9,806 bases of DNA from Campylobacterales bacterium (GTDB taxonomy: Bacteria; Campylobacterota; Campylobacteria; Campylobacterales; QNZT01): NCBI GenBank assembly GCA_015489185.1, contig WGAE01000184.1, positions 1 through 9,806 on the forward strand, given 5' to 3'. Positions 5,850-9,806 of this stretch are shown piece by piece. A program made the translations under genes and the position numbers. The notes under the pieces are model-generated. The model was not told the DNA's origin. It searched no databases and worked only from the letters and a program-made list of their open reading frames with translations. Position 1 is the stretch's first letter. Each line of letters begins with the position of its first letter.

Positions 5850-5861
5850 AGCCAAATAAGA

Positions 5862-7025
5862 TTATAAACCGGGGAGTCTGGGGATTTTGTTGCGTTTGGA
5901 GTTTTTGTAGTACCAGCCCCACCCTTTTTTGAGCCAGTGCCCGATCACAGGCATCGGGATCATCATACCGCGCTTGTCGTTTCGGTAGACAAACGCGGCA
6001 CCGTCTCCGCTATCCATCACACACAAAATATTCAGATGCGCTTTGTACCCTTTTCGCTCCGACTTGCCCTCCTCTTTGGCTTTAATATTAAAAGCGGTGT
6101 TTCTTGCCATCACTTCAGCGATGTGCCCCTGTTTTGCCCTCCACTGCGGACCGAGTACCTCCGCACTGTCGCCGATCGCATAGACATTTTCGACACCTTC
6201 GACTTCACAATAGTCGTTGATTTTGACAAATCCCGCTTCATTCAGCGGTAAATCACTCTTTGCAAAGACTTCATGACCGTTACCCGCCGCGATGAACATC
6301 GTAAAATCACTCTCGATAAAGATGTCATCCTCGAAACGAATTCCCTCTTTTTCAAATGCAACAATTTTCTTTCCAAATTGTTTTTTGATATCGAGTTTGC
6401 GGAAAAAGAGATCCATCATTTTCAGCGCCTGAGGTCCCATTCGTTTTCCGGGTTCTGCCATCGGCGCGAAAAAGGTCAACTCAAAACGGTCACGAATCCC
6501 CAGTTTTTTAAGTTTATGGTGTACGTTAAAGAGTACCTCGAACGCCGGACCGCCCCGGACGTTGCTCGGATCTTTGGGGTTTCCGCCAAAGCCCATCGCG
6601 ATCTTGCCGCCACCCTGTGCGATCAACGCGTCAATACGCCCTTTCATCCTGAGCGACTCTTCAGGTGCACCGCAGATCGTCAGGGTATGTTCGATTCCTT
6701 TATGTTTCATCTTGCCGCTTCCGATTGCAACGACAAGATAGTCGTAAGTATAGGTTCCGTTTTGACAATACACCTGCTTTTGGGCACTTTTGATCGATTC
6801 GACGGTATCGATAATCAACTCAAAGCCGTGTATCGACTGCAACTCTCTGAGCGAGAGCTTTACATCGTCAAAAGAGGCTTCTCCGGTCGGTACCCAGATT
6901 GATGTGGGATAGATATAGAGATACTCCCTTTCGGAAATCAGCGTCACATCGAAGCCGTATTTACAAAGAAAAATTGCCGCTTCCAGACCCGCGAATCCTC
7001 CGCCGAGAATCAATACCTTTTTCAT
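5862..7025 (-). CDS. Sulfide:quinone oxidoreductase-like FAD flavoprotein
   Basis: The 387-residue protein belongs to the two-dinucleotide-binding-domain flavoprotein superfamily that includes sulfide:quinone oxidoreductases (SQR), flavocytochrome c sulfide dehydrogenase and type II NADH dehydrogenases. The N-terminal Rossmann motif LGGGFAG (7-13) and the second FAD motif VYAIGDSAEV (281-290) are intact. SQR-like features are Cys118 (TICGAPEES), Cys335 (NILCVMDSG), and a C-terminal Trp/Tyr/Lys-rich segment (364-380, HWLKKGWGWYYKN...) suited to membrane attachment. However, the cysteine usually found just before the GPA(Y/F)E block is missing: this protein has NVRGGPAFE at 155-163. A quinone-linked oxidoreductase on the membrane is likely, but classical sulfide oxidation is uncertain. 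The ATG at 7025 has GGGGGGA five bases upstream. It ends 40 bases before argH. Confidence 0.8.
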   Translation of the reverse strand: MKKVLILGGGFAGLEAAIFLCKYGFDVTLISEREYLYIYPTSIWVPTGEASFDDVKLSLRELQSIHGFELIIDTVESIKSAQKQVYCQNGTYTYDYLVVAIGSGKMKHKGIEHTLTICGAPEESLRMKGRIDALIAQGGGKIAMGFGGNPKDPSNVRGGPAFEVLFNVHHKLKKLGIRDRFELTFFAPMAEPGKRMGPQALKMMDLFFRKLDIKKQFGKKIVAFEKEGIRFEDDIFIESDFTMFIAAGNGHEVFAKSDLPLNEAGFVKINDYCEVEGVENVYAIGDSAEVLGPQWRAKQGHIAEVMARNTAFNIKAKEEGKSERKGYKAHLNILCVMDSGDGAAFVYRNDKRGMMIPMPVIGHWLKKGWGWYYKNSKRNKIPRLPGL

Positions 7026-7086
7026 ACAAATCCCCCCATATAAGCTATTATTATCTTTTTTATAAATCTAAATTAATTATTGATAA

Positions 7087-7092
7087 ATTATA
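7087..7092 (-). promoter_or_regulatory. Candidate -10 box (TATAAT) for the SQR-like gene
   Basis: On the minus strand a consensus TATAAT lies about 60 bases before the ATG at 7025, which would give a leader of about 55 nt. The -35 region is weak. The 151-bp gap between pckA and this gene is AT-rich and otherwise featureless, so a promoter of its own is likely, though the exact box is uncertain. Confidence 0.4.
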
Positions 7093-7176
7093 ATACTTTT
7101 TATTTGATGTTTCACTGAAATAAAGCGGGTTTCATGAAGCACGACAGCGGCGTTATCGCTGCCGTTTCCGGAAGAA

Positions 7177-8760
7177 TCAGAGTTTTGGACCTGCAAGCGA
7201 ATAGTCGAACTCCGCATCCTCCTGCTGATATTTTTTGAAGTTTTCGATAAACATACGCGCCAGTTTCTCACGCGTCTCTTCGTAGGCTTTTTTATCTTCC
7301 CACGCATTTTTCGGATTCAAAATCTTCGAATCAACACCCGGCAGTGAAGTCGGGAAATGAAGCCCGAAGATATCGGTCGTATCGTAATCACTCTCCAGGA
7401 TCGAACCGTCCATGATCGCATCGATACAGGCTCTTGTCGCTTTGAGACTCATACGCTTTCCAACACCGTACGCACCGCCTGTCCATCCGGTATTGACGAG
7501 ATAAACGTTGACATTGTGCTTTTCGATCTTTTCACCGAGTAGCTTGGCATAAACCGTCGGGTGAAGCGGCAAAAAAGCTTCTCCAAAACATGCACTGAAA
7601 GTCGCTACCGGCTCGGTAATGCCTCTTTCGGTGCCGGCAACTTTTGCGGTATAACCGCTCAGGAAGTAGTACATCGCCTGCTCTTTGGTCAGTTTGCTGA
7701 CAGGCGGAAGCACGCCGAAAGCATCCGCACTCAGGAAGATGATGTTTTTCGGATGATCACCGCGCAGTGATTTTTCGTAATTTTTGATGTGATAAATGGG
7801 GTAGGAGACTCTGGTGTTTTCGGTTTTGGAACTATCGTTGAAATCGACGACACCGTTTTCATCCGCAACAACGTTTTCAAGCAGCGCGTCACGTTTGATC
7901 GCACCATAGATCTCCGGTTCGCTTTCGGGATCCAAACCGATACATTTGGCGTAACATCCGCCTTCAAAATTAAAAATACCTTCATCGTCCCAGCCGTGCT
8001 CATCGTCACCGATGAGTCTGCGTTTCGGATCTGCGGAAAGTGTCGTTTTACCGGTACCGGAGAGTCCGAAAAAGAGTGCCGTGTCGTTTTTCTCACCGAC
8101 ATTCGCGGAACAGTGCATCGGCAGTTTCCCCTCCAGCGGCAGCCAGTAGTTCATCATCGAAAAGATACCCTTTTTCATCTCTCCGCCGTACCAGGTACCG
8201 CCGATGATTGCGACATTCTCTTCAATATTAAAAACAACAAACACTTCGGAGTTCAATCCATGTTTTTGCCAATCCTCATCCACTACTTTACAGGCATTGT
8301 AGAGTACAAAGTCAGGTTTGAAATTTTTCAGTTCTTCTTCCGTCGGACGGATGAACATATTTTTGACAAAGTGTGCCTGCCAGGCAATCTCGGTAATGAC
8401 GCGAATACTCTTTTTGCTGCTTTCACTCGCACCGCAGAAGAGATCCTGGACATAGATATCTTTGCCGCGAAACTCCTCTTTCGCTTTTGCATAGAGTTCG
8501 TCAAAAACCTCTTTGGAGATCGGCTGATTGATGTCCCCCCAGGCGATGTATTGATTCGAAGGCGGCTGATCGACAAAATATTTATCTTTGGGACTGCGAC
8601 CGGTAAAAATACCGGTATCGACCATCACTGCCCCGTTTGCGGAAACCATTTCCTTGTCCTGCTCAACTTCATGTCGGTACAATTCATCATAGTCGGAATT
8701 GTAATAGATGTTCTTCACATCGTAGATACCCATCGCCTCAAGATCCGCTTTTGTGATCAT
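7177..8760 (-). CDS. pckA: Phosphoenolpyruvate carboxykinase (ATP)
   Basis: This cytoplasmic enzyme interconverts oxaloacetate + ATP and PEP + CO2 + ADP, the gateway of gluconeogenesis, or an anaplerotic step in reverse. The 527-residue length is standard for the ATP-dependent class. Key motifs are the P-loop GLSGTGKTT at 232-240 (Lys238), the kinase-2 motif LIGDDEHGWDD at 249-259 with metal-binding Asp253, GRSPKDKY at 54-61 (substrate Arg55), and Lys197 and His216 (MHCSAN) as the other metal ligands. The ATG at 8760 has AAGGG eight bases upstream. It lies 62 bases downstream of oadB on the same strand, and both products act at oxaloacetate, so cotranscription is likely. A TATAAA at 8792-8797 could be a weak local promoter. 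No clear U-rich terminator follows the gene. Confidence 0.98.
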   Translation of the reverse strand: MITKADLEAMGIYDVKNIYYNSDYDELYRHEVEQDKEMVSANGAVMVDTGIFTGRSPKDKYFVDQPPSNQYIAWGDINQPISKEVFDELYAKAKEEFRGKDIYVQDLFCGASESSKKSIRVITEIAWQAHFVKNMFIRPTEEELKNFKPDFVLYNACKVVDEDWQKHGLNSEVFVVFNIEENVAIIGGTWYGGEMKKGIFSMMNYWLPLEGKLPMHCSANVGEKNDTALFFGLSGTGKTTLSADPKRRLIGDDEHGWDDEGIFNFEGGCYAKCIGLDPESEPEIYGAIKRDALLENVVADENGVVDFNDSSKTENTRVSYPIYHIKNYEKSLRGDHPKNIIFLSADAFGVLPPVSKLTKEQAMYYFLSGYTAKVAGTERGITEPVATFSACFGEAFLPLHPTVYAKLLGEKIEKHNVNVYLVNTGWTGGAYGVGKRMSLKATRACIDAIMDGSILESDYDTTDIFGLHFPTSLPGVDSKILNPKNAWEDKKAYEETREKLARMFIENFKKYQQEDAEFDYSLAGPKL

Positions 8761-8822
8761 CGTTTATCCCTTGCTTCTTTGTGATTCTTCATTTATATCG
8801 GTAATCTTATCTTATTATTTAA

Positions 8823-9806
8823 TCATTTAAAGATAGATAACAATACCCCCGCCGCGACCGCAGAACCGATCACACCTGCCACATTCGGTCCCATTGCGTG
8901 CATCAGAAGGATATTGGACTTGTTGTACTCCTGTCCCACTTTGCTTGCTACCCTTGCAGCCATCGGAACGGCGGAAACACCTGCCGCACCGATCAGCGGA
9001 TTGATCGGTTCTTTGGAGAATTTGTTCATGATTTTGCCCATCAATACACCTGCAGCCGTACCGATTGCAAACGCGATCAGACCGATCATCATAATACCCA
9101 GCGTTTCAGGTACGAGAAATTTGTCAGAAGCAAGTTTCGAACCGACACCCAAGCCCAGAAAAATCGTAACGATATTGATCAATGCGTTTTGCATCGTATC
9201 GCTAAGTCTATCAACCACACCCGTCTCTTTAGCGAAATTACCGAAGCAGAGTGCACCGATCAGCGGTGTTGCATCCGGTAGTACCAAAATTGTCAATCCC
9301 AGTACAATCAGAGGGAAAAGCATCTTTTCCAGTTTCGATACCTGGCGGGTTGTTGTCATTTTGATCTTACGCTCTTCTTCTGTTGTCAACGCCTTCATGA
9401 TCGGGGGCTGAATCACCGGAACGAGTGCCATATAGGAGTATGCCGCCACGGCTATCGCACCCAGAAGCTCCGGTGCCAGTTCCGTAGCAATAAAGATAGA
9501 GGTCGGACCGTCCGCCCCTCCGATAATACTGATCGCGGAAGCCTGTTTCATCGTAAAGTCAAAAATACCTGCCTGCGCCAATGCCGCCGCACCGACCAGC
9601 GAACCGAAAATACCAAACTGCGCCGCACCGCCCAGAAGTGCCGTTTTGGGATTTGCCAGCAGCGGACCGAAATCGGTCATCGCACCGACCCCCATAAAAA
9701 TCAACAGCGGGAAAAATTCATTCGCAATACCCATGTTATAGATAATACCGAGCATCCCGTGTTCACCCGCAAGATTCGCGACAGGAATATTCGCCAAAAT
9801 ACCACC
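8823..9806 (-). CDS. oadB: Sodium-translocating decarboxylase beta subunit (OadB type), N-terminus beyond the window
   Basis: OadB is the membrane subunit of Na+-pumping decarboxylases (oxaloacetate, methylmalonyl-CoA or glutaconyl-CoA). It decarboxylates the carboxybiotin carried by the alpha/biotin subunit and exports Na+. The frame is open to the window edge (327 codons visible of a usual 400-430), so the N-terminal part is cut off; it enters as GGILANIP, a typical OadB segment. Diagnostic motifs are IGGADGPTSIF (about visible residues 94-104), whose Asp is the conserved Na+-coupling residue, AAYSYMALVPVIQPP (about 121-135), and GPNVAGVIGSAVAAG at the C-terminus. Several hydrophobic segments agree with a polytopic protein. 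The substrate cannot be decided from the beta subunit alone; adjacency to pckA favours oxaloacetate. The alpha and gamma genes probably lie upstream outside the window. Confidence 0.93.
   Translation of the reverse strand, partial: GGILANIPVANLAGEHGMLGIIYNMGIANEFFPLLIFMGVGAMTDFGPLLANPKTALLGGAAQFGIFGSLVGAAALAQAGIFDFTMKQASAISIIGGADGPTSIFIATELAPELLGAIAVAAYSYMALVPVIQPPIMKALTTEEERKIKMTTTRQVSKLEKMLFPLIVLGLTILVLPDATPLIGALCFGNFAKETGVVDRLSDTMQNALINIVTIFLGLGVGSKLASDKFLVPETLGIMMIGLIAFAIGTAAGVLMGKIMNKFSKEPINPLIGAAGVSAVPMAARVASKVGQEYNKSNILLMHAMGPNVAGVIGSAVAAGVLLSIFK

Noticed and set aside
6273..6902. 209-codon plus-strand open frame
   Set aside because: It lies antisense to the SQR-like flavoprotein gene and has no ribosome binding site or domain signal.
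7130..7176. Rho-independent terminator after pckA
   Set aside because: Only a short 5-6 bp stem (CAGCG/CGCTG, about 7143-7159) is present, and no U-run follows on the minus strand.
7789..8784. 331-codon plus-strand open frame
   Set aside because: It is antisense to pckA with no family resemblance; a shadow of that gene's codon use.
1..9806. CRISPR array, tRNA or rRNA genes
   Set aside because: No regularly spaced direct repeats and no recognisable tRNA or rRNA sequence were seen on either strand.

Overview
The window looks like chromosomal DNA of a free-living, mesophilic sulfur- or hydrogen-oxidising type member of the Campylobacterota (former Epsilonproteobacteria). This placement is an inference from protein character: a short YbeY resembling the Helicobacter form, an SQR-like flavoprotein, PEP carboxykinase next to an OadB-type sodium pump subunit, moderate GC and AT-rich intergenic regions. 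No rRNA or tRNA gene is present to fix the lineage.

Layout. (1) 1-2417, minus strand: a tightly packed operon ybeY -> CaCA-type Na+/Ca2+ exchanger -> exported HExxH metallopeptidase-like protein that runs off the left edge. The first two genes overlap by one base (TAGTG) and the third starts 7 bases after the second. (2) 2418-2765: a divergent intergenic region with two perfect 12-bp palindromes on the ybeY side and an about 190-bp nest of inverted repeats (2545-2732) with small GAA-loop hairpins. A strong extended -10 box lies immediately before this nest and a second TATAAT immediately after it. (3) 2766-3638, plus: a DUF234-type protein with a PD-(D/E)XK nuclease-like C-terminus but no P-loop ATPase. 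(4) 3839-4429, plus: an intact reading frame related to IS1595/ISXO2-type transposases in which the recognisable DDE catalytic positions are gone. A 9-bp inverted repeat sits directly upstream. (5) 4430-9806, minus: argH, a sulfide:quinone-reductase-like flavoprotein, pckA and a 5'-truncated oadB.

How the genes fit together. pckA and OadB meet at oxaloacetate: PEPCK links oxaloacetate with PEP, and OadB is the membrane subunit of a sodium-pumping decarboxylase complex that normally acts on oxaloacetate. The CaCA exchanger could use a sodium gradient, but that link is only an inference. ArgH closes arginine biosynthesis; its ribosome binding site is predicted to fold into a hairpin in read-through transcripts from the flavoprotein gene.

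The least ordinary part is 2440-4430, a small accessory island between housekeeping operons. It combines a large palindromic element, an orphan nuclease-like DUF234 protein and a catalytically dead transposase-like protein. I see no CRISPR array, complete insertion sequence or clearly defined new defence system; that region is the best candidate for something undescribed.
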